A program made the translations under genes and the position numbers. The notes under the pieces were generated by a model. That model saw only the letters and a program-made list of their open reading frames with translations. It had not been told where the DNA came from and made no database searches. DNA of 22,099 nucleotides from a virus. Below are positions 1-6,949 of the stretch, one piece after another (within the stretch, counting starts at the first letter, position 1; each line of letters begins with the position of its first letter). The stretch covers positions 1-22,099 of the IMG/VR virus record IMGVR_UViG_3300027969_000453. One strand, given 5' to 3'.

Positions 1-2
1 AA

Positions 3-1139
3 ACCCCTGAAACTGCTGATTTAGCTCGTCAGCGCAAGATTGCTGAATTGCTTATGACTCAAGCTACTGAGCAACCACAAGGTCAAATGATTAGTGGTCA
101 TTATGTAGCTCCATCTTGGAGTCAACAGATTGCGCCTTTAGCTAAAGCAGCGATTGGCACAGGATTAAGCCAATCTTTAGATGAAAAACAACTTAAATTG
201 GCTGAAGCATTGCGTGGCAAACAAGCTGAACAAATACAACAATATGGCGAATTAGAAAAATCTGACAAAGCTGCTGCTTTGCGTTTTGCATTATCTACTG
301 ATAATCCTATTTTGCGTGATATTGCTAAAGAAGAATTAAAAGGAATTACACTTAAAAAAGGCGATATATTTACTCGCACAAGTTTAGGTGGCGGCGTTAC
401 TAAAATGGAAGGCACTCCAGACATTCCAGATGCCATTCAATATGCAATAAGCGTTGGAGGATTGCCAGCCAATCCATCTACATGGAACGACCAGCAAAGA
501 GCTATGGCAAAACAATTGGTTGAATCTAAAGGAGCTGCTTCAGCTGGAAGAAATATTACTTATGTTGGTAATAAATCTATTGCTGAACGAGTTGGCCCAA
601 TTATGGAAAAAGAACAAGAAAAAACTCTTGCTGCTAATAAAATTTATGATTCAGCTTCAAATTTAACTAGAGCTTTAGATACTAATAAAATTTATACAGG
701 TTCAGGGGCAAATGTTCGACTAGGTATTGCTCAAATAGCAAATACAGCAGGATTTGGTGGAAATACATTAGAAGAAAAGATTGCAAATACTCGTACTGGA
801 ATTCAAAGTCTTGCTCAATTAACCTTACAAGGCCGTAAAGAAATGAAAGGTGAAGGCGCAATTCAAGTGCAGGAAAGTAATTTAGCTGAAAGAGCAATTT
901 CTGGTGACATTAACTTTACTCCTACAGAATTGAAAATACTTGCTAATGCAGCAAAACGCTCTGCCGAATACACACAACAGCAATATGACCGCAAATTAAA
1001 ACATATGGCTTCTGATGAAGAAACTGCTAAATTAGTTCCTTATTTTGAAGTTCCTCCAATGCAGCCTATTGGTAACAATTCAATGCCAAACCAATCTGCT
1101 ATTGATGCTGAAATTGCTCGCAGACAAGGAAAAAGATAA
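3..1139 (+). CDS. Probable internal virion / structural protein, 5' end outside window
   Basis: The reading frame is open from base 3, upstream of the first possible start codons (TTG at 48, ATG at 54), so the true start lies before the window and at least 378 residues are present. The visible protein is hydrophilic, rich in Gln, Ala, Lys and Glu, mostly helical in character, and has no obvious membrane segment, signal peptide or catalytic motif. It is followed with a one-base overlap (TAATG) by a Gly/Ala-rich ejection-type protein and then by a fibre gene, which places it in the late structural block. By position and composition it is most likely a virion component, perhaps a DNA-ejection protein. 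I do not recognise a named domain, and the function is inferred from context only. Confidence 0.75.
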   Translation, partial: TPETADLARQRKIAELLMTQATEQPQGQMISGHYVAPSWSQQIAPLAKAAIGTGLSQSLDEKQLKLAEALRGKQAEQIQQYGELEKSDKAAALRFALSTDNPILRDIAKEELKGITLKKGDIFTRTSLGGGVTKMEGTPDIPDAIQYAISVGGLPANPSTWNDQQRAMAKQLVESKGAASAGRNITYVGNKSIAERVGPIMEKEQEKTLAANKIYDSASNLTRALDTNKIYTGSGANVRLGIAQIANTAGFGGNTLEEKIANTRTGIQSLAQLTLQGRKEMKGEGAIQVQESNLAERAISGDINFTPTELKILANAAKRSAEYTQQQYDRKLKHMASDEETAKLVPYFEVPPMQPIGNNSMPNQSAIDAEIARRQGKR

Positions 1140-2779
1140 TGGATTTATCTCAACTATCTGACGCTGATTTGATGGCTTTAAAAGCCAATGATTTATCAAA
1201 AATGTCTGATGCTGGATTGATGGCTTTAAAAGGTCAACCTGCTGCACAGCCACAAGCGCAAACGCTAAGAGAAATTCCAGCTTATCAATCAGCTATTGTT
1301 GGTGCTGGAAAAGGTATAACCGACCCATTATTGGCGGCTGGTCAATATATGGGAGGCAAACCTGCTGAATTGTCTAATTTAGTTTTGAATAAAATGAAGC
1401 CTTTTCAAGAAGCCAATCCAATGACATTTGGAGCTGGTCAAATTGGTGGCGGAGTATTAACTGGTGGCGCTTTAATGAAAGGCGCTGGCATGATTCCTAG
1501 TTTTGCTAGGGCAAACCCTTATATTCAAGGAGCAGCAATTGGTGGCGCTACTGGCGCATTAACCCCTACAGAAACAGGCGTTAGTGGTATAAAAGCGGTT
1601 CAAGAAATACCGCAAAAATTAAGCATGGGCGCATTGGGTGGAGTTGGTGGAACGGCTGTTGGGCGTGGAATAGGAAATATAGTAGCTCCAAAACTATCTG
1701 AAGCAGCTCAAAAGTTAATTGGCGAAGGTGTTAATTTAACCCCAGGTCAAATGATGGGTGGCGCACTTAGAAAAATAGAAGATAAATTAACTAGCGTTCC
1801 GTTACTTGGCGATATTATTGATTATTCTCGCACCAAAGGAATTGAAGAATTTAATAAAGCCGCATACAAACGAGCTTTAGAGCCTATTGGCGGCATAATG
1901 CCTAAAGAAACAGGTCGTGCTGGTGTAGAGGCTGTAAAGACACAAATTAGTGATGCTTACAATACTTTATTACCAAAAATGAAATTTGTGCCTGACCAAG
2001 ATTTAATAAAAGGTATTAATAATTTACCTAACGCTGTAACTGGTTTACCAAAAACTGAAGGTAAAGTAGTTGTTGATAACATTAAAGAAATTATTAAAAA
2101 ACATACGCCTGATGAAGGAGTAATTACTGGTAAATCTTATCAAGCTATTGAGCAAGATATAGATAAACTAGCTTCTGCATTTAAAGGTGGTAGAGGCACA
2201 GATGCTTTTGTATATGATGCTTATAAAAACGCTTTAGGCCAAGTAAGGCAAGGTTTACAAAGAAGTAATCCAGAATTTGCTGATGAATTAGGAAATATTA
2301 ATACAGCGTTTGCTAATTTTGCAAGGATTCGCAGAGCTGGCTCTATGGCTAATACACAAGAAATGATTACACCTAGTCAATTAGCAGCCGCAGTAAAAGC
2401 TGCTGATGAATCTTCTGGTAAAGGAGCTACGGCTACAGGAAAAGCATTAATGCAAGACCTTACAGACGCTGGCGTTCAAGTATTGCCTAGTAAAATACCT
2501 GATTCTGGTACTGCTGGAAGAAGTGCATTAGTTAATGCTTTATTGGGAGCTGGTGCTGGTGCTGGCGGTGCTGGTGCTTATCAAGCGTTTCCTACAATAA
2601 CTACTTTAGGTGCTGGTTTAGCTGGCGCTGCCGCTACACCATATATGCCAGGTGTAAGAAATTTGGTTACATCTGCTGTAGGAAAGCGACCAGAAAGCGC
2701 TAAAAAATTAGCAGATGCAATTCGTGAATTAGCCCCTTATCTAGCTGCACCTGCGGCTCAAAAATCAGTCGGAGAATAG
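1139..2779 (+). CDS. Putative DNA-ejection / internal virion protein
   Basis: This is a 546-residue protein whose ATG overlaps the preceding TAA. Residues 2-17 and 18-33 form a 16-residue tandem repeat built on (L/M)SDA(D/G)LMALK. Residues about 95-140 and 465-500 are Gly/Ala-rich hydrophobic stretches of the kind that insert in membranes. The middle is Lys-rich and helical. Short N-terminal repeats plus Gly/Ala hydrophobic blocks are typical of podovirus ejection proteins that leave the capsid with the DNA and help it cross the envelope. No lytic transglycosylase motif is visible, so any peptidoglycan-degrading role is unsupported. Neighbours are another structural protein and a tail fibre, which fits a late virion operon. 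Assignment to a specific family is inference. Confidence 0.7.
   Translation: MDLSQLSDADLMALKANDLSKMSDAGLMALKGQPAAQPQAQTLREIPAYQSAIVGAGKGITDPLLAAGQYMGGKPAELSNLVLNKMKPFQEANPMTFGAGQIGGGVLTGGALMKGAGMIPSFARANPYIQGAAIGGATGALTPTETGVSGIKAVQEIPQKLSMGALGGVGGTAVGRGIGNIVAPKLSEAAQKLIGEGVNLTPGQMMGGALRKIEDKLTSVPLLGDIIDYSRTKGIEEFNKAAYKRALEPIGGIMPKETGRAGVEAVKTQISDAYNTLLPKMKFVPDQDLIKGINNLPNAVTGLPKTEGKVVVDNIKEIIKKHTPDEGVITGKSYQAIEQDIDKLASAFKGGRGTDAFVYDAYKNALGQVRQGLQRSNPEFADELGNINTAFANFARIRRAGSMANTQEMITPSQLAAAVKAADESSGKGATATGKALMQDLTDAGVQVLPSKIPDSGTAGRSALVNALLGAGAGAGGAGAYQAFPTITTLGAGLAGAAATPYMPGVRNLVTSAVGKRPESAKKLADAIRELAPYLAAPAAQKSVGE
1142..1237 (+). repeat. Two tandem 48-bp coding repeats at the start of the ejection protein
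   Basis: Units 1142-1189 and 1190-1237 encode residues 2-17 and 18-33. Both read as a short leader, then (L/M)SDA(D/G)LMALK. The DNA copies have diverged at several positions while the peptide pattern is kept, which suggests selection on the protein and not a recent slippage event. Confidence 0.8.
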
Positions 2780-2782
2780 AAA

Positions 2783-4000
2783 ATGAGTAGAAACGGTAGC
2801 GGTACTTATGTATTACCAGTAGGAAACCCTGTAGTCACAGGTACTACAATCACTTCTAACTGGGCTAATACTACTTTTTCTGATGTAGCCACAGCCTTAA
2901 CTGGCTCTGTAGCTGCGGATGGTCAGACTCCAATGACAGGCCCATTAGCTATGGGTAATAACAAGATTACAGGTGTAGCTAACGGCACGGCAGCTACTGA
3001 TGTAGCTACAATTTATCAAATTTCTAACCCCAATATTACTGGTGGTTCTATTGACGGAACTCCTATTGGTAACATTAGCCCATCTACAGGAAAATTTACT
3101 ACTTTAAGTGCTAATGCTGGTGCTACTTTTACAGGCACTTGTACAGCTCCTACAGTAACTCCAGGCTCTGATAACTCTACAAAGATAGCTACTACAGCGT
3201 TTGTACAGTCAGCTATTTCTGCCGTATCTTCAGGTGTTACTAGCTTTAATACTCGTACAGGCGTAGTTACTTTATCTTCTGGTGATGTTACTACCGCATT
3301 AGGGTATACCCCATATAACGCTGGTGGCACTACCGTTATTAATACAGGCAACATTGCTACTTATGCTCCTAGCCCAACAGGTACAGGCGCTTCTGGTAAC
3401 TGGGGTATTAACATTACAGGTAACGCTGCAACTGTAACTAACGGTGTTTATACTACTGGCACTCAAACAATTACAGGAGATAAAACATTTTCTGGGTTAG
3501 TTCTTTCCCCTGCTTATAACTTTACTTCTAATACCAGTATTTACTATTCTGGCGGTCAATATACTTTTGCTGCTGTCGGTTCTAATATAGCCTTTTTAAC
3601 TTCTAGCGGTAATTTTGAAATTACAGGTGCTACCGCTACTAAGGCTTCAGGAACAACTTGGGCAAATCCTTCAGATGTTCGTTTAAAGGACAATATTACA
3701 GCGTTTAATAAAGGTTTAGATGTTCTTACTCAAATCAACCCTAAGACTTGGGTTTATAACGGTAAAGGTGGCACAACTTCTGGCACTAAAGGTTTAGGTG
3801 TTATTGCTGATGAAGTTTTAAGCATATTGCCAGAATCGGTTGACACTTACAGAGCAAAACTTAATAAAGAAGATTCAGTAGAAATTGATATTAAACGCTT
3901 TGATGCAACAGAAATTACTTGGTTATTGGTCAACGCTGTAAAAGAGCTAAAAGCTGGTCTTGATGCAGCTAACGCTGAAATTGCCGCATTGAAAGGTTAA
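2783..4000 (+). CDS. Tail fibre protein with C-terminal S74 intramolecular chaperone domain
   Basis: This is a 405-residue fibre. The N-terminus (residues about 1-75, starting MSRNGSGTYVLP) is a Thr/Asn/Gly-rich virion-attachment type seen in many podovirus fibres. The centre is beta-rich with the GYTPYN motif typical of trimeric fibre shafts. At residue 297 begins SDVRLKDNI, the signature of the peptidase S74 (endosialidase-type) chaperone. Ser297 and Lys302 are the expected catalytic dyad, and self-cleavage just before Ser297 would release a domain of about 109 residues after trimer folding. The last 25 residues are a heptad-like helix. The start is ATG with GGAG nine bases upstream, four bases after the previous stop. 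It binds a host surface receptor, identity unknown. Confidence 0.93.
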   Translation: MSRNGSGTYVLPVGNPVVTGTTITSNWANTTFSDVATALTGSVAADGQTPMTGPLAMGNNKITGVANGTAATDVATIYQISNPNITGGSIDGTPIGNISPSTGKFTTLSANAGATFTGTCTAPTVTPGSDNSTKIATTAFVQSAISAVSSGVTSFNTRTGVVTLSSGDVTTALGYTPYNAGGTTVINTGNIATYAPSPTGTGASGNWGINITGNAATVTNGVYTTGTQTITGDKTFSGLVLSPAYNFTSNTSIYYSGGQYTFAAVGSNIAFLTSSGNFEITGATATKASGTTWANPSDVRLKDNITAFNKGLDVLTQINPKTWVYNGKGGTTSGTKGLGVIADEVLSILPESVDTYRAKLNKEDSVEIDIKRFDATEITWLLVNAVKELKAGLDAANAEIAALKG

Positions 4001-4002
4001 TT

Positions 4003-4149
4003 ATGAACTTTACATTTACATGGATACTAGACAAATTTGGTTTGCAACCAAAGTTTGAAATAAACAAACCAGTTGCTAAGCCACCTGCTGCCAAAAAACC
4101 AGCCGCTAAAAAACAAGCAACTAAGAAAACTGTACGAAAGAAAACCTAA
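4003..4149 (+). CDS. Small Lys/Ala/Pro-rich basic protein (48 aa)
   Basis: ATG lies two bases after the fibre stop codon. The first 20 residues are ordinary and partly hydrophobic (MNFTFTWILDKFGL). The rest is a low-complexity basic tail with repeated AKKPAAKK-type units, like histone H1 or basic DNA-packing tails. The gene ends three bases before the next start, so it is part of the late operon. The basic tail suggests nucleic acid or acidic-surface binding, but no family is recognised and the function is unknown. Confidence 0.6.
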   Translation: MNFTFTWILDKFGLQPKFEINKPVAKPPAAKKPAAKKQATKKTVRKKT

Positions 4150-4151
4150 TC

Positions 4152-4334
4152 ATGCCTAACCTAACTGACAAAGAAATAGAAGATATTGTTGAAAAAGTAA
4201 CAGAAAGAGTTATTGAAAATGTCTATACCTCTGTTGGTAGGTCTGTTGTTACCAAGTTTTTTTGGTTTGTTGGCGTTGCAGCAATAGGAGTGGTTACCTA
4301 TCTTGCTGGCGTAGGCCATATCAAGGTGGGCTAA
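4152..4334 (+). CDS. Small one-TM membrane protein in the lysis block (60 aa)
   Basis: The N-terminal half is acidic and helical (residues 1-30). Residues about 35-55 form a hydrophobic segment rich in Phe, Val, Gly and Ala, followed by a short polar end. It lies immediately upstream of a coiled-coil membrane protein, holin and endolysin, so a lysis-related role (antiholin or accessory holin) is possible but not shown. Spacing to its neighbours is two to four bases, which supports a real gene. Confidence 0.65.
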   Translation: MPNLTDKEIEDIVEKVTERVIENVYTSVGRSVVTKFFWFVGVAAIGVVTYLAGVGHIKVG

Positions 4335-4338
4335 GAAT

Positions 4339-4788
4339 GTGGCATACGGAATACCTGAAGGCGTCAAAAGCCTTACAGACAGCATTGAAGCAAGCAGAGC
4401 TGCAAGTAAGGGCCTGTCTGAGTCTATTGAACACATACAGCAAGATGGATTGGATGTTGCTCAAAGACAAGCAAGACAAAGACAAATAAACAAGCGTGAA
4501 GCTGAAGTAAAAAAGCAGTTAGCAATACATAAAGCCCTTGCAGAATACAGAAAAAAACGGTTAATTACTGAAGAAGAATTTAAATTAAAGTCTGAATTTA
4601 TAAAAAAATATGGTGCAAAAGAGTGGGAAGCAGTATTAAAAATTAAGCTAGATATTGAAAATATGCAACGCAAAGAAAATGAAGAATATCAGCATGATTT
4701 AAAAGCAGTTAGAAGGGTTCAAATATGGTGTTTTATTGCTGCATTGATTGTTACTTTGTGGCTTAAATTTGTTTTAGGAGCTTTTTAA
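4339..4788 (+). CDS. Coiled-coil protein with C-terminal membrane anchor, lysis block (149 aa)
   Basis: The protein starts with GTG at 4339, four bases after the previous stop and about nine bases after GGTGG. An ATG two bases earlier (4337) opens a different frame that ends after about 50 codons with no sensible composition. Residues 10-125 are highly charged and helical (many Lys, Glu, Gln, Arg), consistent with coiled coil. Residues about 128-147 are a single hydrophobic helix at the very C-terminus. The gene ends exactly where the holin starts. Topology and position suggest a tail-anchored partner of the lysis system. It is not a recognisable Rz-type spanin, whose anchor is N-terminal. 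Function unknown. Confidence 0.72.
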   Translation: MAYGIPEGVKSLTDSIEASRAASKGLSESIEHIQQDGLDVAQRQARQRQINKREAEVKKQLAIHKALAEYRKKRLITEEEFKLKSEFIKKYGAKEWEAVLKIKLDIENMQRKENEEYQHDLKAVRRVQIWCFIAALIVTLWLKFVLGAF

Positions 4789-5187
4789 ATGTTTCCATTA
4801 GCCGCATTACTAGACATTGGTGGCAAGATTTTAGATAAAGTCTTTCCTGACCCTGTACAAGCAGAACAAGCTAAACTTAAATTGTTGGAAATGCAACAGA
4901 ATGGTGAGTTAGCTCAAATTAACGCTGATATTGCTGAATCCCAAGAAATTACAAAACGCTGGCAATCAGATATGTCAAGCGATTCTTGGTTGTCTAAGAA
5001 TATTCGCCCAATGACATTAATAGCTATTTTGGCAGGATACTTTATATTTGCTACATCTTCTGCATTTGAATTAAATGTAAAACAGGCTTATGTTGAGTTG
5101 CTTGGGCAATGGGGTATGCTAATCATGTCTGCGTACTTTGGTGGCAGAACATTAGAAAAGATTATGGATAAAAAGAATGGCAAATGA
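4789..5187 (+). CDS. Holin, GTA/3-TM holin-like family
   Basis: This is a 132-residue protein. The N-terminal 65 residues are amphipathic and charged, followed by SWLSKNIRPMT and two clear hydrophobic helices at about 74-92 and 101-119, then a basic tail. The SWLSKNIRP block and the GGRTLEKI ending are characteristic of the family described as the 3-TM holin used for gene-transfer-agent release (Pfam GTA_holin_3TM). It would make inner-membrane holes that let the endolysin reach the cell wall. The RBS TTAGGAG sits nine bases before the ATG, and the stop codon of the upstream gene abuts the start. Its 3' end overlaps the endolysin by 11 bases. Confidence 0.85.
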   Translation: MFPLAALLDIGGKILDKVFPDPVQAEQAKLKLLEMQQNGELAQINADIAESQEITKRWQSDMSSDSWLSKNIRPMTLIAILAGYFIFATSSAFELNVKQAYVELLGQWGMLIMSAYFGGRTLEKIMDKKNGK

Positions 5188-5689
5188 TTTTCAAGAGTGT
5201 TTAGATTTAGTTTTACAGTCTGAAGGTGGTTGGGTTAATCATCCTAGCGACCCTGGTGGTGAAACAAATTTAGGGGTCACCAAGGCTGTTTGGGAAGAAT
5301 ATGTAGGTCATTCTGTTAAGACCATGAAAAACCTTACCAAAGACGATGTAGCCCCCTTATATGAGCTTAAATATTGGAGAACAGCATATTGTGAAGTATT
5401 ACCTAGGGGACTCGACTTTGTTGTATTTTCAATGGCAGTTAACGCAGGCCCAGGAAGAAGCGTTAAACTTCTTCAGTCTGCTATTGGCTGCGTACCTGAC
5501 GGAGTTATTGGCCCTAGAACAAGAGAACTCATTTCCGCCAGTATTAGCGCAAATCTTATCGAGAAATTCTGTACCGCTAGGCGTGAATACTACAAGTCAT
5601 TAAAAACATTCCCTGTTTTTGGTAAGGGATGGCTTGCTAGGGTAGACAGAGAAGAAAAAGAAGCACTAGATATGATTAAAAACGGCTAA
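5177..5689 (+). CDS. Endolysin, glycoside hydrolase 108 N-acetylmuramidase
   Basis: This is a 170-residue soluble lysin with no signal peptide, so it depends on the holin for export. The N-terminal catalytic domain holds the EGGW motif with the expected catalytic Glu16, followed by DPGGETNLGVT at 25-35, both hallmarks of GH108 (ZliS-type). Residues about 95-165 (DGVIGPRT onwards) match the C-terminal peptidoglycan-binding domain normally fused to GH108. It cleaves the beta-1,4 bond between MurNAc and GlcNAc. It overlaps the holin by 11 bases. Its stop codon overlaps the stop of a convergent leftward gene, so there is no room for a conventional terminator between the two operons. Confidence 0.93.
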   Translation: MANDFQECLDLVLQSEGGWVNHPSDPGGETNLGVTKAVWEEYVGHSVKTMKNLTKDDVAPLYELKYWRTAYCEVLPRGLDFVVFSMAVNAGPGRSVKLLQSAIGCVPDGVIGPRTRELISASISANLIEKFCTARREYYKSLKTFPVFGKGWLARVDREEKEALDMIKNG

Positions 5690-5892
5690 CGAATACGCAT
5701 TACTTTAGCTTTTTTCATTACTAATTCGTACTCTTTTTTAGCATTGTCATCTAATTTGCGTAATGGCAGCTCTTGAAAGTGTTTCCATTTAGCCAAATAT
5801 TCTGGTAATTCAGAAGGTGGAATCCAACCAGTTAATCTCCAGCGTACCGTAATGTCTGTGCCTGTTGGCGTGTAAATGTAATCGTTATCCAT
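5686..5892 (-). CDS. Hypothetical protein, last gene of leftward accessory chain (68 aa)
   Basis: A longer frame exists up to 5943, but the ATG at 5892 has GGAGAG eight bases upstream and its first base sits in the TAATG overlap with the next upstream gene, so the shorter form is preferred. The product begins MDNDYIYTPTGTDITVRWR and has a Trp/Pro-rich middle (GWIPPSELPEYL) and a basic helical C-terminus. No domain is recognised. It is soluble and small, in a region where phages keep host-interaction genes. Its stop overlaps that of the convergent endolysin gene. Confidence 0.65.
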   Translation of the reverse strand: MDNDYIYTPTGTDITVRWRLTGWIPPSELPEYLAKWKHFQELPLRKLDDNAKKEYELVMKKAKVMRIR

Positions 5893-5987
5893 TATTTGCT
5901 CTCCATGTGAATTAGAACAACAATCACAATCATTATTGACCAAGCTATTATTCCGCTTAAAGCCATAGCTGATATAAATATAGTCAT
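5892..5987 (-). CDS. 31-residue single-TM micro-protein
   Basis: The product is a 31-residue peptide that is almost wholly hydrophobic (Ile, Val, Ala, Leu, Met, one Trp) and ends HMESK. AAGGTG lies six bases before the ATG. The start forms an ATGA overlap with the stop of the upstream gene, and the stop forms TAATG with the downstream start, so it is coupled on both sides. Such peptides can be membrane regulators, toxins or superinfection-exclusion factors; which one applies here is unknown. Confidence 0.6.
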   Translation of the reverse strand: MTIFISAMALSGIIAWSIMIVIVVLIHMESK

Positions 5988-6214
5988 AATTTCACCTTTT
6001 TAGTGATTACTTTGCCGTTTTTATGATGGGCTACCTCTAACTCTTTTCTTAATTTAATGCCTTCTTGAGCGTTTTTATTGTGCTTTATTGCTTGTTCTAA
6101 TACAGATATAAGGCCTTCTTGCACTAAAAACTCAAGCCCTTCTTTATCAAAGTTAACAGCTGCATCTGCTGACCCATCTTTATGCTCTTTTGTTATCTTA
6201 ATTTCAATTTGCAT
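5984..6214 (-). CDS. Hypothetical small soluble protein (76 aa)
   Basis: The product begins MQIEIKITKEHKDGSADAAVNFD and has alternating beta-like and helical stretches with a strongly basic C-terminus (KNGKVITKKVKL). No Cys, no membrane segment and no catalytic motif are visible. The stop overlaps the next start as ATGA, and the 5' end overlaps the upstream micro-gene by 22 bases, consistent with translational coupling. Function not recognised. Confidence 0.65.
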   Translation of the reverse strand: MQIEIKITKEHKDGSADAAVNFDKEGLEFLVQEGLISVLEQAIKHNKNAQEGIKLRKELEVAHHKNGKVITKKVKL

Positions 6215-6348
6215 AAATTCCTCACATCTGCTGGTGCATTACTAGGAAGGTCGCTACAAGCAAAAACCTCTGTAGAAGGTGCGCTATGCGACCACATTAA
6301 AAACATAATCGCTATAAACCAAAATACCGCTATGAATAGCTTAAACAT
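6193..6348 (-). CDS. 51-residue membrane or secreted micro-protein
   Basis: The ATG at 6348 has GAGGAA seven bases upstream. Residues 4-19 (LFIAVFWFIAIMFLMW) are a strong hydrophobic helix, followed by a polar Ser/Pro/Thr tail with two cysteines at 31 and 46 and a basic end. This could be a membrane protein with an external tail that carries a disulfide, or a cleaved secreted peptide (VFA before Cys31). The sequence VFAC is a poor lipobox because it lies too far from the hydrophobic core. It overlaps the genes on both sides (8 and 22 bases). Function unknown. Confidence 0.6.
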   Translation of the reverse strand: MFKLFIAVFWFIAIMFLMWSHSAPSTEVFACSDLPSNAPADVRNLCKLKLR

Positions 6349-6523
6349 ACATTTCCTCGTAAGTTAACCAAGGTTTTTGCTGTAATTTATACCCAAATAT
6401 GTAAAACAATGGATTAAAGTTAGAAACTATGCGTCTTTTAGCGTCTAATGTAGTGCCGCTAATCTTTATAACGCTGTCAATTTGCCCAGACATCTTAAAC
6501 ATATCATTCTTCAAAGAGGTCAT
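6341..6523 (-). CDS. Hypothetical protein (60 aa)
   Basis: The ATG at 6523 has GGGGAT five bases upstream, inside the 3' end of the preceding gene. The product is mixed in composition, with basic residues in the middle (DAKRRIVSNF) and an aromatic C-terminus (YIFGYKLQQKPWLTYEEMYV). There is no recognisable domain. It overlaps the upstream gene by 20 bases and the downstream micro-gene by 8, so it belongs to the coupled chain. Confidence 0.55.
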   Translation of the reverse strand: MTSLKNDMFKMSGQIDSVIKISGTTLDAKRRIVSNFNPLFYIFGYKLQQKPWLTYEEMYV

Positions 6524-6764
6524 GTATCCCCATTTCTTCTTTAGCTTTAACAGATTTTAAGTAATTTTTAAGGGCAGTATCATCTTCTTTAAACACCTTG
6601 TTAAAAATGTACCTGGTTGGCTGCCTAACTGTATATTCCTCAAATCTGCCATTTAATACATAAAAAGAAAACGCTCTACAAGCCCATTCATTTTCTTTGC
6701 AATCTTGAGCTTGGTCGCATTTATCACAAGGGGCTTCCCCCTCAAACACTTTCCTAATATCCAT
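6504..6764 (-). CDS. Small four-cysteine (zinc-finger-like) protein (86 aa)
   Basis: An in-frame TTG exists at 6773, but the ATG at 6764 is chosen because it forms TAATG with the upstream stop. Near the N-terminus, Cys13, Cys16, Cys22 and Cys29 give C-x2-C-x5-C-x6-C followed by RAFSFYVLNG. This arrangement resembles small metal-binding phage proteins and could hold zinc or, less likely, an iron-sulphur cluster. The rest is helical and charged. It could be a host-interaction or regulatory protein; no target can be named. Confidence 0.68.
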   Translation of the reverse strand: MDIRKVFEGEAPCDKCDQAQDCKENEWACRAFSFYVLNGRFEEYTVRQPTRYIFNKVFKEDDTALKNYLKSVKAKEEMGIHDLFEE

Positions 6765-6949
6765 TATGACCAAGGCTTTTCGTTTTCAGCCAATTCTTCA
6801 ACCTGAGGCCAAACATCGAGGTAATGTAACATTTCTGTTATGTTTTCATCGCCAATGTATGCGTATTCTATCTCTTGGTTGTAGCCGTACAGGTCAACTG
6901 AAGTGTTGCCAATATATACGCTGCAAATGTGATAACCGTCTTTTTCCAT
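6764..6949 (-). CDS. Hypothetical acidic protein, first gene of leftward accessory chain (61 aa)
   Basis: The product is acidic and Tyr-rich (MEKDGYHICSVYIGN, then EIEYAYIGDENITEML), with no membrane segment or known motif. The RBS AGGGGA is five bases before the ATG. It is the first gene after a 320-base non-coding gap, so any promoter for the chain to 5686 should lie in that gap. TATAAA-like AT-rich hexamers are present on the leftward strand around 6992-7055, but no convincing -35 partner was found. Confidence 0.65.
   Translation of the reverse strand: MEKDGYHICSVYIGNTSVDLYGYNQEIEYAYIGDENITEMLHYLDVWPQVEELAENEKPWS

Noticed and set aside
5686-5943. Longer 85-residue form of the last accessory gene with a CDCC segment
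   Set aside because: The extension covers the coupled 31-residue membrane gene, and the internal ATG at 5892 has the better ribosome site.
6193-6348. Lipobox (VFAC) making the 51-residue product a lipoprotein
   Set aside because: The Cys lies about 12 residues after the hydrophobic core and Phe at -2 is unusual, so lipid modification is unlikely.
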